Part shown: one piece after another, positions 28,992-38,231 of the stretch
How the letters are laid out: each line of letters starts with the position of its first letter
Position numbering within the stretch: the stretch's first letter is position 1
Source: Opitutia bacterium
GTDB lineage: Bacteria > Verrucomicrobiota > Verrucomicrobiia > Opitutales > UBA953
Assembly: GCA_947453335.1 (NCBI GenBank)
Contig: CANGFP010000002.1
Span: forward strand, 62,001-126,000
Reading direction: 5' to 3'
Length of the DNA: 64,000 nt
Notes under the pieces: generated by a model
What the model was told of the DNA's origin: nothing
The model's database searches: none
The model's input: only the letters and a program-made list of their open reading frames with translations
Position numbers and translations under genes: made by a program

Positions 28992-29618
28992 TTAGTTCTT
29001 GGTGCGCTCGAGCACCTTGGTGAGACCGTCGACGGTGATCAGGACGCGAGGCGTCTTGACGAGGTCGAGGGCGTTGAGGTTGGAGGAGTTGGAGAAGAGG
29101 GCGCGGCCGATGTTGCGGCTGGCGCGGAGGACCGGCTCGCTCCAGGCGCTATCGATGACCAGGAGACGCTTGCCTTCAGGGCTGACGTTCTTGAGCACCT
29201 TGGCGAAGAGGGCGGTCTTGGGCTTGGCGACTTCGAAGCGTTCGATGACGGCGAGGCCGCCTTCGTTGGCGAGGTCGAAGAGGGCGCGCTGGAGGGCGAT
29301 CTTCTTGGCCTGCACGGTGATGGTCTTGGACCAGTCGCGCGGACGGGGACCGAAGACGATGCCACCCTTGTAGAGCTGGGGGGCGCGCTTGTCGCCGTGG
29401 CGGGAGCCGCCGGAACCCTTCTGCGGGAGCATCTTCTTACCGGAACCGGCGACTTCGCCGTAGTCCTTGGTCTTCGAGGTGCCCTGGCGCTTGTTGGCCT
29501 GGTAGGAGACGATGACCTGCTTCAGCAGGGCGACGCCCTTGTCGCCTTCGAAGGAAGGGATGTCGAATTCCTTCTCGGTGAAGGAGGAACCGTCGGTCTT
29601 ATAAACTTTGAGCTTCAT
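28992..29618 (-). CDS. rplD: 50S ribosomal protein L4
   Basis: The 208-residue L4 shows QVIVSYQANKRQGTSKTKDYGEVAGSGKKMLPQKGSGGSRHGDKRAPQLYKGGIVFGPRPRDW, with the exit-tunnel loop rich in Gly and Arg. KKIALQRALFDLANEG follows. In E. coli L4 represses the S10 operon through the leader. Here the long atypical spacer lies between rpsJ and rplC rather than before rpsJ. Confidence 0.96.
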   Translation of the reverse strand: MKLKVYKTDGSSFTEKEFDIPSFEGDKGVALLKQVIVSYQANKRQGTSKTKDYGEVAGSGKKMLPQKGSGGSRHGDKRAPQLYKGGIVFGPRPRDWSKTITVQAKKIALQRALFDLANEGGLAVIERFEVAKPKTALFAKVLKNVSPEGKRLLVIDSAWSEPVLRASRNIGRALFSNSSNLNALDLVKTPRVLITVDGLTKVLERTKN

Positions 29619-29640
29619 GGCTGCGTACGTGCGTTAGGGG

Positions 29641-30273
29641 TTACTTGGACTTCTTGGCAGGACGGACGAGCACGAGCTCGCCGTTGGCGCCGGGGAAGCT
29701 GCCCTTGATGAGGAGGAGGTTCTTCTCGGCGAGCACCTGCACGACGCGAAGGTTCTGGACGGTCCGCTGGACGGAGCCCATGTGGCCCGGCATGCGCTTG
29801 CCCTTGAAGACGTGGCCAGGGGTCTGGCGCATGCCGATCGAGCCGATTCGACGGTGCATCATGTGACCGTGGGAGTCGGGCTGACCATCCATGTTGTGGC
29901 GCTTCATGACGCCCTGGAAACCGCGGCCCTTGACGGTGCCGATGACGTCGACCATCTGGCCGACGGTGAACTTCTCGACGGTGAAGACGTCGCCGACCTT
30001 GACTTCAGGGGCGGCCGAGAGGCGGATTTCCTGGAGGTGGCTGACCGGGGCGATGCCGGCCTTCTTGAGGTGGCCGAGCTCGCCGCCGGAGAGGCGGCTC
30101 TCCTTCTGTTCGCCGAAACCGATCTGGACGGCGTTGTAACCGTCGGAGACGACGGTCTTGACCTGCGTCACGGGACACGGGCCGGCTTGGACGACCGTAA
30201 CAGGGACGAGGTTGTTCTCCCCGTCGTAAACCTGGGTCATTCCGATTTTCTTACCGAGTAGTTGGTGCTTCAT
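29641..30273 (-). CDS. rplC: 50S ribosomal protein L3
   Basis: The 210-residue L3 begins MKHQLLGKKIGMTQVYDGEN. It contains the signature FQGVMKRHNMDGQPDSHGHMMHRRIGSIGMRQTPGHVFKGKRMPGHMG near residues 115-160. It is an early-assembly protein near the peptidyl-transferase centre. It is preceded by a 139-bp spacer carrying a two-copy repeat, unusual in an operon with mostly 6-40 bp gaps. Confidence 0.96.
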   Translation of the reverse strand: MKHQLLGKKIGMTQVYDGENNLVPVTVVQAGPCPVTQVKTVVSDGYNAVQIGFGEQKESRLSGGELGHLKKAGIAPVSHLQEIRLSAAPEVKVGDVFTVEKFTVGQMVDVIGTVKGRGFQGVMKRHNMDGQPDSHGHMMHRRIGSIGMRQTPGHVFKGKRMPGHMGSVQRTVQNLRVVQVLAEKNLLLIKGSFPGANGELVLVRPAKKSK

Positions 30274-30412
30274 TTTCTAAGAGGCAGGTGATTCCTCGCG
30301 GAATCTTTGGTCAGTGATGACCTGCGTTAGGCTTGGGATGTCCTTGCGGAATCTTGGTCCTGTCGGAGGGTCGCTTCGCGCCTGCGTTGAGGGTTGAGGT
30401 GGAAGGTGGGGG
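30274..30412 (-). promoter_or_regulatory. Long structured spacer (candidate leader) between rpsJ and rplC
   Basis: This 139-nt gap has no credible ORF. In the transcript it contains two related modules: AACGCAGG, a hairpin, then GACCAAGATTCCGC or GACCAAAGATTCCGC, and an A-rich end. The hairpin of the proximal copy is GGTCA-TCAC-TGACC (30308-30321 on the plus strand). The distal copy has CGC-GAA-GCG and CCT-N5-AGG stems in the same place. It could be an r-protein autoregulatory leader or an internal promoter region. The function is inference. Confidence 0.5.
30294..30390. repeat. Two-copy imperfect direct repeat in the rpsJ-rplC spacer
   Basis: On the plus strand CCTCGCGGAATCTTTGGTC (30294-30312) is repeated as CCTTGCGGAATCTTGGTC (30342-30359). 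The trailing CCTGCGTTAG (30321-30330) is repeated as CCTGCGTTGA (30381-30390). The internal segments differ in length and sequence but both can fold. The two copies are 48 bp apart. Confidence 0.75.
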
Positions 30413-30724
30413 TTAGGCGATGATGTTGAAATTCACGCCCGAGGGCATGTTGAGCTTGCGCAGCTCGTCGACCGTCTGGGCGTTCGGCTCGATGATCTCG
30501 ATCAGGCGCTTGTGCGTGCGGATCTCGAACTGGTCCATCGACTTCTTGTCGACGTGCGGAGAACGGTTGACGGTGAGACGCTCGATGGCGGTCGGAAGGG
30601 GAACGGGACCCGAGACACGGGCGCCGGTGCGCTTGGCGGTGTCGACGATCTCGTTGGCGGAGTGGTCCACCATGCGGTAGTCGAAGCCCTTGAGCTTGAT
30701 GCGGATCTTGGTTTTGCTGGCCAT
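30413..30724 (-). CDS. rpsJ: 30S ribosomal protein S10 (NusE)
   Basis: The 103-residue S10 contains [40 protein letters not shown] and [23 protein letters not shown], the universal signatures. It also acts as NusE in antitermination. It follows fusA by 21 bp; tuf, usually found here, is absent. Confidence 0.97.
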   Translation of the reverse strand: MASKTKIRIKLKGFDYRMVDHSANEIVDTAKRTGARVSGPVPLPTAIERLTVNRSPHVDKKSMDQFEIRTHKRLIEIIEPNAQTVDELRKLNMPSGVNFNIIA

Positions 30725-30745
30725 CTTGGGAGGAAGTGTGGGGGG

Positions 30746-32911
30746 TTAGGTGCGGGCAGGGGCGCGCGAGGAAGTCTCGACGACCTGCTTAAGGATCTGC
30801 TCGGGGACGCGCTCGTAGTTGGCGGGTTCCATCGAGTAGGAGGCGCGGCCCTTGGAGAGGGAACGGACGTCGGTCGAGTAGCCGAACATTTCGGCAAGCG
30901 GGACGCGGGCGTCGATGTTGCAAAGGCCACCCTTGGTGTCCATGCCCTGGATCTGGCCGCGACGACGGTTCAAGTCGCCCATGATGTCGCCCTGGTATTC
31001 TTCCGGGGTGACGACTTCGACCTTCATGATGGGCTCCAGCAGCTGGGGCTTGGCGTCCTTCATGGCGTCCTTGAACGCGAAGATGCCGGCCATCTTGAAC
31101 GCCATTTCGTTGGAGTCCACTTCGTGGAAGGAACCGAAGACGATGCTGACCTTGTAGTCGATCACCGGGTAGCCGGCGATGGTGCCGTTCTTGGCGGCAT
31201 CCTTGATGCCTTCCATGGTGGGCTTGATGAATTCCTTTGGGATGACGCCACCGACGATCTCGTTGATGATCTCCTCGCTGGGGGCGCCAGGGAGGCGGGC
31301 CGAACCAGGGTTCGGCTCGAGCTTGATCTCGACGTGGCCGTACTGGCCCTTACCACCGGACTGGCGGATGAACTTGCCCACGCCTTCGGCCTTGGCCGTG
31401 ATGGTCTCGCGGTAGGAGATCTGAGGCTTGCCGGACTTGGCCTCGACCTTGAACTCGCGCTTCAGGCGGTCGACGATGATTTCGAGGTGGAGCTCACCCA
31501 TGCCCGAGATGAGGGTCTGGCCGGTCTCGGGGTTCGAGGTGACGCGGAAGGTCGGGTCTTCCTGGGCGAGGCGCTGCAGGCCGATGGAGAGACGTTCCTG
31601 GTCGCCCTTGGAGTTGGGCTCGATGGACATCGAGATCACCGGCTCGGCGAAGGTGGTCTTCTCGAGCACGAGGTCGTCTTCGGCGGTCAGGGTGTCGCCG
31701 GTGGCGATGTCCTTCGGGCCGATGATGGCGCAGATGTCGCCGGAGTAGGCGACGTCGATTTCCTCGCGATCCATCGCGCGGAGCAGCACGATGCGGGAGA
31801 CGCGTTCGTTCTTGCGGGTGCGGGGATTGTAGAGGGCTTCACCCTTCTTGAGCTGGCCGCGGTACACGCGGTAGAACACGAGCTGGCCGACGTGCGGGTC
31901 GGACCAAAGCTTGAAGCAGAGGCCGGTGACCTTGGCCTTGTCGTCCGGACCGATGGCGATTTCGGTGTCGCCGCTGTCGACGAACGCCTTCTGGGCGCGC
32001 ATGTCGACGGGGGACGGGAGGAAATCGACGACGCAGTCGAGGAGCATCTGGACACCCTTGTTCTTGAAAGCGGAACCAGGGATGACGCCGATGAAGTTGA
32101 GGGAGAGGGTGGCCTTGCGGATGCCGGTGCGCATCTCGTCGATGGTCACTTCCTGGCCGTCGAGGTACTTGGCGGCGAGGACGTCGTCGAAGTCGGCGAG
32201 ACCTTCGATGAGCTTGGTGCGCCACTCGGCGGCTTCCTTCTTCTGACCTTCGGGGATCTCGATCGTGTTGTACTTCATCCCCTTCGGGTCGGTCTCGTCG
32301 TAGAGGTAGGCGACGTTCTTGATCAGGTCGATCATGCCCTTGAAATCTTCGCCCTGGCCGATCGGGATGAAGAGGGGGTGGGCGTTGCCCTTAAGCTTGG
32401 TGCGGATGTCGTCGACGGCGCCGAAGTAGTCGGCACCGGTGCGGTCCATCTTGTTGACGAAGGCGACGCGGGGCACGCCGTACTTGTTCATCTGGCGCCA
32501 GACCGTCTCGGACTGAGGCTGCACGCCGGCGACGGCGCAGAAGACGGCGACGGCACCATCGAGGACGCGCAGGGAGCGCTCCACCTCGGCCGTGAAGTCC
32601 ACGTGACCGGGGGTGTCGATGATGTTGATGCGATGGTCGATGTTGGCGAAGTGGCCTTCCTTGGTCTTCCAGCCGGCGGAGATGGCGGCCGCGGTGATCG
32701 TGATGCCGCGCTCGCGCTCCTGCTCCATCCAGTCGGTGGTGGCGGTGCCGTCATGGACTTCGCCCATCTTGTGGACGACGCCCGTGTAGAAAAGGATGCG
32801 CTCCGTGGTCGTGGTCTTGCCGGCGTCGATGTGCGCGGCGATGCCGATGTTGCGCGTGTGCTCCAGGGGGAACGCGCGGGACGGAGAGTTGAGTTCGGAA
32901 AGTTTAGCCAT
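30746..32911 (-). CDS. fusA: Elongation factor G
   Basis: This GTPase drives translocation. The 721-residue protein starts at ATG 32909-32911 (MAKLSELNSPSRAFPLEHTR); an ATG 12 bp upstream is also possible. Motifs are G1 AHIDAGKTTTTERILFYTG near residue 28, G2 ERGITITAAA, G3 DTPGHVDFTAEVERSLRVLDG near 95, and G4 VNKMDRTGADYFG near 148. Domain IV carries SGGKGQYGHVEIKLEP, and the C-terminus includes YSTDVRSLSKGRASYSMEP. It lies between rpsG and rpsJ. Confidence 0.97.
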   Translation of the reverse strand: MAKLSELNSPSRAFPLEHTRNIGIAAHIDAGKTTTTERILFYTGVVHKMGEVHDGTATTDWMEQERERGITITAAAISAGWKTKEGHFANIDHRINIIDTPGHVDFTAEVERSLRVLDGAVAVFCAVAGVQPQSETVWRQMNKYGVPRVAFVNKMDRTGADYFGAVDDIRTKLKGNAHPLFIPIGQGEDFKGMIDLIKNVAYLYDETDPKGMKYNTIEIPEGQKKEAAEWRTKLIEGLADFDDVLAAKYLDGQEVTIDEMRTGIRKATLSLNFIGVIPGSAFKNKGVQMLLDCVVDFLPSPVDMRAQKAFVDSGDTEIAIGPDDKAKVTGLCFKLWSDPHVGQLVFYRVYRGQLKKGEALYNPRTRKNERVSRIVLLRAMDREEIDVAYSGDICAIIGPKDIATGDTLTAEDDLVLEKTTFAEPVISMSIEPNSKGDQERLSIGLQRLAQEDPTFRVTSNPETGQTLISGMGELHLEIIVDRLKREFKVEAKSGKPQISYRETITAKAEGVGKFIRQSGGKGQYGHVEIKLEPNPGSARLPGAPSEEIINEIVGGVIPKEFIKPTMEGIKDAAKNGTIAGYPVIDYKVSIVFGSFHEVDSNEMAFKMAGIFAFKDAMKDAKPQLLEPIMKVEVVTPEEYQGDIMGDLNRRRGQIQGMDTKGGLCNIDARVPLAEMFGYSTDVRSLSKGRASYSMEPANYERVPEQILKQVVETSSRAPART

Positions 32912-32952
32912 GGTCGGAACCAAGAATCAGACGGAAAGGAGGACGGGGCGGA

Positions 32953-33426
32953 TTACCAGCGGAGATGGGCAAAGGCACGGTTGGCCTGGGCCATCTTGTG
33001 CGTTTCTTCGCGCTTCTTCACGACGTTGCCCGTGTTGTTGTAGGCGTCGACGATCTCGGAGGCGAGGGCTTCGGCCATCGGAGCACCCTTGCGGCCCTGG
33101 GCGGCGAGGACGACCCAGCGGAGGGCGATGCTGTTCTGGCGCTCGTGGCTGACTTCGACCGGAACCTGGTAGGTGGCGCCACCGACGCGGCGGCTCTTCA
33201 CTTCAAGCTTCGGACGGCAGTTCTCGAGGGCGCCAAGGAGGAGCTCCACGGGATTGCCCTTCATGAGCTTCTCGGAGACCTTCTCGATCGCGCCGTAGAC
33301 GATGCCCTGGGCGATGGACTTCTTGCCGGACTTCATCACCATGTTGATGAGCTGGCTGACGAGGGGACTGCCATAACGGGCGTCAGGCTGGTGGACGCGC
33401 TTGGCTGCTTTACGACGACGAGACAT
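32953..33426 (-). CDS. rpsG: 30S ribosomal protein S7
   Basis: The 157-residue S7 begins MSRRRKAAKRVHQPDARYGSPLVSQLINMVMKSGKKSIA, the classic signature. It ends KMAQANRAFAHLRW, with VEVKSRRVGGATYQVPVEV in the middle. It is a primary assembly protein of the 30S head and the str-operon repressor in E. coli. It follows rpsL by 34 bp. Confidence 0.97.
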   Translation of the reverse strand: MSRRRKAAKRVHQPDARYGSPLVSQLINMVMKSGKKSIAQGIVYGAIEKVSEKLMKGNPVELLLGALENCRPKLEVKSRRVGGATYQVPVEVSHERQNSIALRWVVLAAQGRKGAPMAEALASEIVDAYNNTGNVVKKREETHKMAQANRAFAHLRW

Positions 33427-33460
33427 GAGGAGGTTGTGCTAAAAAGTTAGGGACGGGAAA

Positions 33461-33844
33461 TTAGGCCTTCTTTTCCTTCGGGCGCTTGACGCCGTACTTG
33501 GAGCGGGAGCGACGACGCTTCTCGACGCCGGAGCAGTCGAGGGGGCCGCGGACGATGTGGTAGCGCACGCCGGGAAGGTCCTTCACGCGACCGCCGCGGA
33601 CGAGGACGACCGAGTGCTCCTGGAGCTTGTGGCCTTCGTCGGGGATGTAGGTGATGACTTCCTGGCCGTTCGTCAGGCGCACCTTGGCGACCTTACGCTG
33701 GGCGGAATTCGGCTTCTTAGGCGTGCGGATCATGACCTGCACGCAGACGCCGCGGCGGAAGGGCGAGTTGTTCAAGGCCGGGGACTTGGACTTGGACTTG
33801 GGTTGGACGCGCGGGTTGCGGACGAGCTGGTTGATGGTAGGCAT
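33461..33844 (-). CDS. rpsL: 30S ribosomal protein S12
   Basis: The 127-residue S12 starts at ATG 33842-33844 ([20 protein letters not shown]). It contains [22 protein letters not shown] with Lys residues of the streptomycin site, and [17 protein letters not shown]. It is the first gene of the ribosomal supercluster. The 172-bp divergent gap upstream must hold its promoter. Confidence 0.97.
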   Translation of the reverse strand: MPTINQLVRNPRVQPKSKSKSPALNNSPFRRGVCVQVMIRTPKKPNSAQRKVAKVRLTNGQEVITYIPDEGHKLQEHSVVLVRGGRVKDLPGVRYHIVRGPLDCSGVEKRRRSRSKYGVKRPKEKKA

Positions 33845-33875
33845 GGACCTAAGGAAATAGGGAAAAGAGGGTTTG

Positions 33876-33903
33876 GGCATAGGGTTCGGGGCACCTCGTG
33901 CAA
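33876..33903 (-). promoter_or_regulatory. Possible housekeeping promoter of the rpsL supercluster
   Basis: On the minus strand TTGCAC (33898-33903), a 16-nt spacer and TATGCC (33876-33881) resemble -35/-10 elements in the divergent gap between rpsL and the gene at 34017. The -10 match is poor and other placements are possible. Confidence 0.3.
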
Positions 33904-34016
33904 GCGGAAAGTGCGTCCCTTTTAAGATTTCTTTACTTGGGCACCAACCGAGGCCACCCCCTCCCCGTTTTTGGGCGGGACAATTCGAGGGAGGTTTCCC
34001 ATGATGCGGTCCTCGT

Positions 34017-35822
34017 ATGCCCACCCCCCGCCCGCTCGCCGTACTCAGCCTTTGCGCCTTCTGCCTGCAGGGGTGGGCCCAGTCCCCTGCCCCGGCCCCC
34101 AAAGCCGGCCCCACCCCTCCCCCGGCCAAGGACAAGCCGGCGGCCCCCATCAACAGCAAGGAAGAGGTCGATGCCGAGTTCATCATCCTGGCGGGCCTTC
34201 CCATCACCAAGGAAAAGGACGCCATCCTGCGCTATACCCGGCAAACCTACGTAAAATCCGACCTTATCAAGGACGTCGTGCTGCGCCAATGGGTCCGTCT
34301 GGCGCTTTCCCGCATCGAAGATCAACCCGATAAGGCCGCCCTGATCCGGGAGGAACACCTCAATAAAGTAGGGGAATACTTCCTTGGCCAAGCCCAGGAG
34401 GCCCTGCAGGGGAATCGCGTCGATGAGGCCTTCAAACTGGCACAGATCACGGTCCGCATCAGCCCGAGCAACGCAAAAGGTAAGTTGTTCTTTGCCAACC
34501 TTTTACATAGCAATTTCAACCGAACTGACGACGCCATTCAGACCCTTCGGCACGGGCTGGAATTCCTGAACGCCGGCGACCCCCTCGGTCGCGACTACCT
34601 CGACCGTTACTTCCAGCTCCTGCAGCTCCGTGAACGCGACGCGGAAGTGATCGAGCAAAGCCTCACCCTCCTCAAGCAGGGCAAGGACCTCCCCGCACCC
34701 ACCCGCCAGACCATCGCGCTTTCCGCCGCGACGTCCCTCTACTGGGTCGGCCGGTATGCGGAGTCGGTTAATATCATCAATATCAACGGCTTGGACGCCA
34801 ACGTCGGCGGGCTGCTCCTGAAGGCCAAGGCCCTTTTCGACGGCGGCAAGACCCAGGAGGGCATCGTGCTGCTCGAATCCAAGACGTCGCAGTTCACCGG
34901 CGCCGCCAAGGACGCCATCTACGCCCAACAGGCCCGCTTCCACATCCTCATCGGCAAGCCCAAGGTCGCGCTGACGGTGACGAACGAGCGCATCGGCCTC
35001 GACGAGAAGGCGCCGTTCCCGCACATCCAGCGCCTGATGCTGCTCGATCGGCTCAGCCTGAAGGACGAGTACGAGAAGGAGCTCCAGCTGATCGCCGAGC
35101 GTTTCGCCGGCAACTCCGGCGCGATGATCGCGCTCGCGAACTTCGCCGCCGAACACGGCTACGACGGGCTCACCTCGACGCTCGCCGAGGCCTCCGCGAG
35201 CCGCGGCTTCGAGCGCTCCACCTTCGCCGCGCTCCACCTCGAGGCGTTGCTCAACGGCCAGCGCCCCGAACAGGTGATCGTGCAGTACCAGCAGGTCAAC
35301 GCCGCCGACCGCGGCTACTTCGCGGCGAACATGCCGATCGTGAACGCGCTGCTCGGCATCTCCTACCACGCCCGCGCGAAGAAGGACGAGGCCGCCGCCA
35401 AGGGCGACCACAACATCGGCGACCGCTACCTCAAGGAATTCCTCTCCGCCAAGAACCTCGGCCCCGAAGCCTACCGCTCCGTCGGCCGACACCTCAAGCG
35501 CATCCGCGCCTCCGAAGCGGCCGTCCGCGTGCTCGAGGCCGGCGTCCAAGCCTATCCGCGCTACTCGCAGCTGCGGGCCGACTACATCGGCGCGCGCATC
35601 CTCGCCGGCCAGACGGAGGCCTACGGCACGCGCAAGTCCGTCGCGGACGAGCTCGAGGAGCTGCTCAAGATGCGCCGACCCTCGCCGATCGTGTGGCACG
35701 AGGCGCTGGCCTGGCTCCGCAGCGAGGCCAAGCTGACCAAGGAGCAGGCGGAGCGCCTCGACCGCGCCATCGCCCCGCTCGCCCGGCCCGACCTCGACCA
35801 GGACGCGCTCAACGGCCGCTGA
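34017..35822 (+). CDS. Secreted TPR-like helical-repeat protein
   Basis: This 601-residue protein begins [23 protein letters not shown], a signal peptide, followed by a Pro/Ala linker to about residue 45. The rest is helical with TPR-like periodicity: [22 protein letters not shown] near 120, [21 protein letters not shown] near 270, and [22 protein letters not shown] near 508. No catalytic motif is visible. It is divergent from rpsL, and sufE follows by 6 bp, suggesting an operon. Its role is unknown; a periplasmic scaffold is a guess. Confidence 0.8.
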   Translation: MPTPRPLAVLSLCAFCLQGWAQSPAPAPKAGPTPPPAKDKPAAPINSKEEVDAEFIILAGLPITKEKDAILRYTRQTYVKSDLIKDVVLRQWVRLALSRIEDQPDKAALIREEHLNKVGEYFLGQAQEALQGNRVDEAFKLAQITVRISPSNAKGKLFFANLLHSNFNRTDDAIQTLRHGLEFLNAGDPLGRDYLDRYFQLLQLRERDAEVIEQSLTLLKQGKDLPAPTRQTIALSAATSLYWVGRYAESVNIININGLDANVGGLLLKAKALFDGGKTQEGIVLLESKTSQFTGAAKDAIYAQQARFHILIGKPKVALTVTNERIGLDEKAPFPHIQRLMLLDRLSLKDEYEKELQLIAERFAGNSGAMIALANFAAEHGYDGLTSTLAEASASRGFERSTFAALHLEALLNGQRPEQVIVQYQQVNAADRGYFAANMPIVNALLGISYHARAKKDEAAAKGDHNIGDRYLKEFLSAKNLGPEAYRSVGRHLKRIRASEAAVRVLEAGVQAYPRYSQLRADYIGARILAGQTEAYGTRKSVADELEELLKMRRPSPIVWHEALAWLRSEAKLTKEQAERLDRAIAPLARPDLDQDALNGR

Positions 35823-35828
35823 ACCACC

Positions 35829-36242
35829 ATGGGTCTCGCCGAACGCCGCGCGCAGCTGCTCGCCGAACTGGAGCCGTTCGGCGACCACCACGAACGCTTC
35901 CAGTACATCATCGACCGCGCGAAGACCGCGCCGGGCCTGGCGCCGGAACTGAAGCTCGAGGCCTTCCTCGTCGAGGGCTGCACGTCCAACCTCTGGCTCG
36001 TGCCGGCGCTCGAGCACGGCGTCTGCCGCTTCCGCTGCGACGCGGATTCGCTGATCACGAAAGGCATCGCCGCGCTCGTCTGCGAACTGTACGACGGCTC
36101 CACGCCGCAGGAGGTCGCCGCGACCGACGCCAACTTCCTCGCCGAAGTGGGGGTCACCCAGCACCTCTCGCCGAACCGACGCAACGGCCTGACCAACCTG
36201 GTCGCGAAGATCCGCGCCTTCGGCCAGGCCGCCGGCCGCTGA
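35829..36242 (+). CDS. sufE: SufE-like cysteine desulfurase sulfur acceptor
   Basis: The 137-residue SufE takes persulfide sulfur from SufS for Fe-S cluster assembly. The acceptor Cys lies in the conserved LVEGCTSNLWL near residue 51. The N-terminal MGLAERRAQLLAELEPFGDHHERFQYIID matches the family. The last helix HLSPNRRNGLTNLVAKIRAFG is typical. No other suf gene is in the window. The start is 6 bp after the preceding gene. Confidence 0.88.
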   Translation: MGLAERRAQLLAELEPFGDHHERFQYIIDRAKTAPGLAPELKLEAFLVEGCTSNLWLVPALEHGVCRFRCDADSLITKGIAALVCELYDGSTPQEVAATDANFLAEVGVTQHLSPNRRNGLTNLVAKIRAFGQAAGR

Positions 36243-36311
36243 GGACCGGGCCCGGCGCCGTTTTCGGCGAAACGGATTTGCACCCGCGGGGAGGGCGCGT
36301 CAGATGACGGC

Positions 36312-37262
36312 ATGCAAGCGCCGGACGCCTCTCCTTCCTCCGCCCCGTCGGCCGACCGGCCCGACGGCCTGCTGAAGTGGCTGTGCTTCGCGACCCTCGC
36401 CTGGGCGGTGCTCGTCCTGCAGGCGGGGGGCTTCACGACGAGCATCCACGCGGGCATGGCGTTCCTGGATTGGCCCCTGTCCAACGGGTCCGTCAACCCG
36501 CCGGGTTGGCTGACGGAGATCGACAAGTTCGCCGAGCACTCCCATCGCCTCGCCGCGACGGGCCTCGGGCTCCTCTGCCTCGCGCTCGCGTTCGGGCACC
36601 ATCGCCGGGAGCCGCGGCGGGCCGTGCGGATCGCGGCCTACGGACTCGTCGGCCTGGTCCTGCTCCAAGGGGGCCTCGGCGGGCTGCGGGTGCTGCTGGA
36701 CAAGCTGAACATCGGCGGCGAAGGCAACCTCAAGGCGGTGTCCTTCGCCATCGCCCATGCGGTCAACGCGCAGCTGACCATCGCCCTGCTCGCGGTGATC
36801 GCCGCCAGCCATACGCAGGCTTGGCGCGCCGCCCGCGGCGGCGCGGCCGGTGAACGCCGGACGGCGAAGCTGGCCGTCGCGGCGGTGTTCGCGGTCATCG
36901 TCTTCGGCGCGGTGATGCGCCAGAACCACTTCACGGCCTGGGTCACGGCCGCTGGAGCGGGCGAACTCTTCCTGCCGGCCGGCGACGGCCTGCCTTGGAC
37001 CATCAACCTCCTGCACCGTTCCGGCGCCCTGCTGGCGGGCCTGGCGATCCTCGCCTTCGCCGCGACGGGCGAACGCCGCGCCAGCCGTTGGCTGCCGCTG
37101 GCCATCCTGCTGGGCGCCCAGATCTCGCTGGGCGTGCTGAGCATCCGGCTGCCGCTCAACCCGCACGTCCGCACGGTCCATCTCGTCGTCGGCGCCGCCC
37201 TCTTCTCCACGCTGTGCGCCCAAGCGGCCCTCGCCCATCGCGCCGCGCGGACCGCGGCGTGA
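36312..37262 (+). CDS. ctaA: Haem A synthase (COX15/CtaA family)
   Basis: CtaA oxidises the C8 methyl of haem O to give haem A for aa3-type cytochrome oxidase, in the inner membrane. The 316-residue protein has about eight hydrophobic helices. Paired His ligands appear in the EHSHRLAATGLGLL segment near residue 77, IAHAVNAQLTIALLAVIAASH near 148, LLHRSGALLAGLAIL near 232 and VRTVHLVVGAALF near 291. KWLCFATLAWAVLVLQAGGFTTS matches the family start. The next gene is ctaB, as often in haem A clusters; oxidase structural genes are not in the window. Confidence 0.9.
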   Translation: MQAPDASPSSAPSADRPDGLLKWLCFATLAWAVLVLQAGGFTTSIHAGMAFLDWPLSNGSVNPPGWLTEIDKFAEHSHRLAATGLGLLCLALAFGHHRREPRRAVRIAAYGLVGLVLLQGGLGGLRVLLDKLNIGGEGNLKAVSFAIAHAVNAQLTIALLAVIAASHTQAWRAARGGAAGERRTAKLAVAAVFAVIVFGAVMRQNHFTAWVTAAGAGELFLPAGDGLPWTINLLHRSGALLAGLAILAFAATGERRASRWLPLAILLGAQISLGVLSIRLPLNPHVRTVHLVVGAALFSTLCAQAALAHRAARTAA

Positions 37263-37317
37263 CGCCTGGGCGTCGATTTGCCTTTAACCCCCGGAGGAAA
37301 ACCGCCACGACAACTGC

Positions 37318-38226
37318 ATGAACGCCCGCGCCGGATCCATCCCCGCCGCCCTCTGGGAGCTGACCAAGCCCCGGTTGTCGTTCCTGTCCGTGCTCACCGC
37401 CCTGGCCGGCTACTTCTGCAGCAACCCGCAGGCCCCGACCGACCCGAAGGCCCTGGTGTCGCTCGCCCTCGGCACCGCGCTCGCCGCGGGCGGCTGCGGC
37501 GCGCTCAACATGTGGTGGGAAAGCGAGGCGGACGCGAAGATGGAACGCACGCGCCATCGCCCGATCCCGGCGCAGCTGATCCAGCCCGCCGCGGTCCTGC
37601 TCTTCGGGCTGGCGCTGGCCGCCCTCGGCGTGGGGCTGGTCTGGTTCGGCGCCAACCCGCTCGCCGGGCTGCTCACGCTCGCCACGGTCGCGAGCTACCT
37701 GCTGCTCTACACGCCGCTCAAGTCGCTGACCTCCTGGTGCACGCTCGTCGGCTCGCTCCCGGGCGCCATCCCGCCCATCATCGGGACCGCGGCCAAGGTC
37801 GGCGCGATCGACGAGATGGGCTGGCTGCTGTTCGCCCTGCTCTTCTGCTGGCAGATCCCGCATTTCATGGCCCTGGCCGTGATGTGCCGCGAAGACTACG
37901 TCCGCGGCGGCTTCAAGGTGGCGACGGTGTCCGACCCCTCGGGCCGCACCGCGGCGCTGTGGTCGCTCGCCTTCATCATCCCGATGTTCTTCGTCGCCGG
38001 CAAGCTCGCCGGGACGTTCTTCGGCCTCGGCTACGCCGGACACCTCGGGGGCTTCAAAAGCCCGTTCCTCTGGGTGTCCTTCGTCGCCGGCGCTTGGTTC
38101 TTCAAGCTCAGCCTCGACTTCGCCTTGCCGCACCGGCGGGCCGAAGTCGCCAAGCCGTTCTTCCTTGGCTCCATCCTCTACCTGCCGCTCGTCCTGTTGA
38201 CTCTGACGCTCAACCGTCTTTTCTGA
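37318..38226 (+). CDS. ctaB: Protohaem IX farnesyltransferase (haem O synthase)
   Basis: This UbiA-family membrane enzyme adds a farnesyl group to haem B. The 302-residue protein starts MNARAGSIPAALWELTKPRLSFLSVLTALAG and has the prenyl-diphosphate-binding motif NMWWESEADAKMERTRHRP near residue 62 in the expected DxxxD position. The second motif PHFMALAVMCREDYVRGGFKV is near 180. It acts with CtaA. A GGAGG lies 24 bp upstream of the ATG. Confidence 0.95.
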   Translation: MNARAGSIPAALWELTKPRLSFLSVLTALAGYFCSNPQAPTDPKALVSLALGTALAAGGCGALNMWWESEADAKMERTRHRPIPAQLIQPAAVLLFGLALAALGVGLVWFGANPLAGLLTLATVASYLLLYTPLKSLTSWCTLVGSLPGAIPPIIGTAAKVGAIDEMGWLLFALLFCWQIPHFMALAVMCREDYVRGGFKVATVSDPSGRTAALWSLAFIIPMFFVAGKLAGTFFGLGYAGHLGGFKSPFLWVSFVAGAWFFKLSLDFALPHRRAEVAKPFFLGSILYLPLVLLTLTLNRLF

Positions 38227-38231
38227 AGGGG

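Noticed and set aside
35690-35710. TGGCAC inside the 34 kb TPR-like gene, and similar hits near 13150, 34436, 52850 and 63001
   Set aside because: Each lies in coding sequence and lacks GC at the -12 position with correct spacing, or has a poor -12 block, so they are not called sigma-54 promoters.
36246-36269. GC palindromes (CCGGGCCCGG and CGCCG-TTTT-CGGCG) after sufE
   Set aside because: There is no T-tract after the stems, and such palindromes are expected by chance at this GC content.
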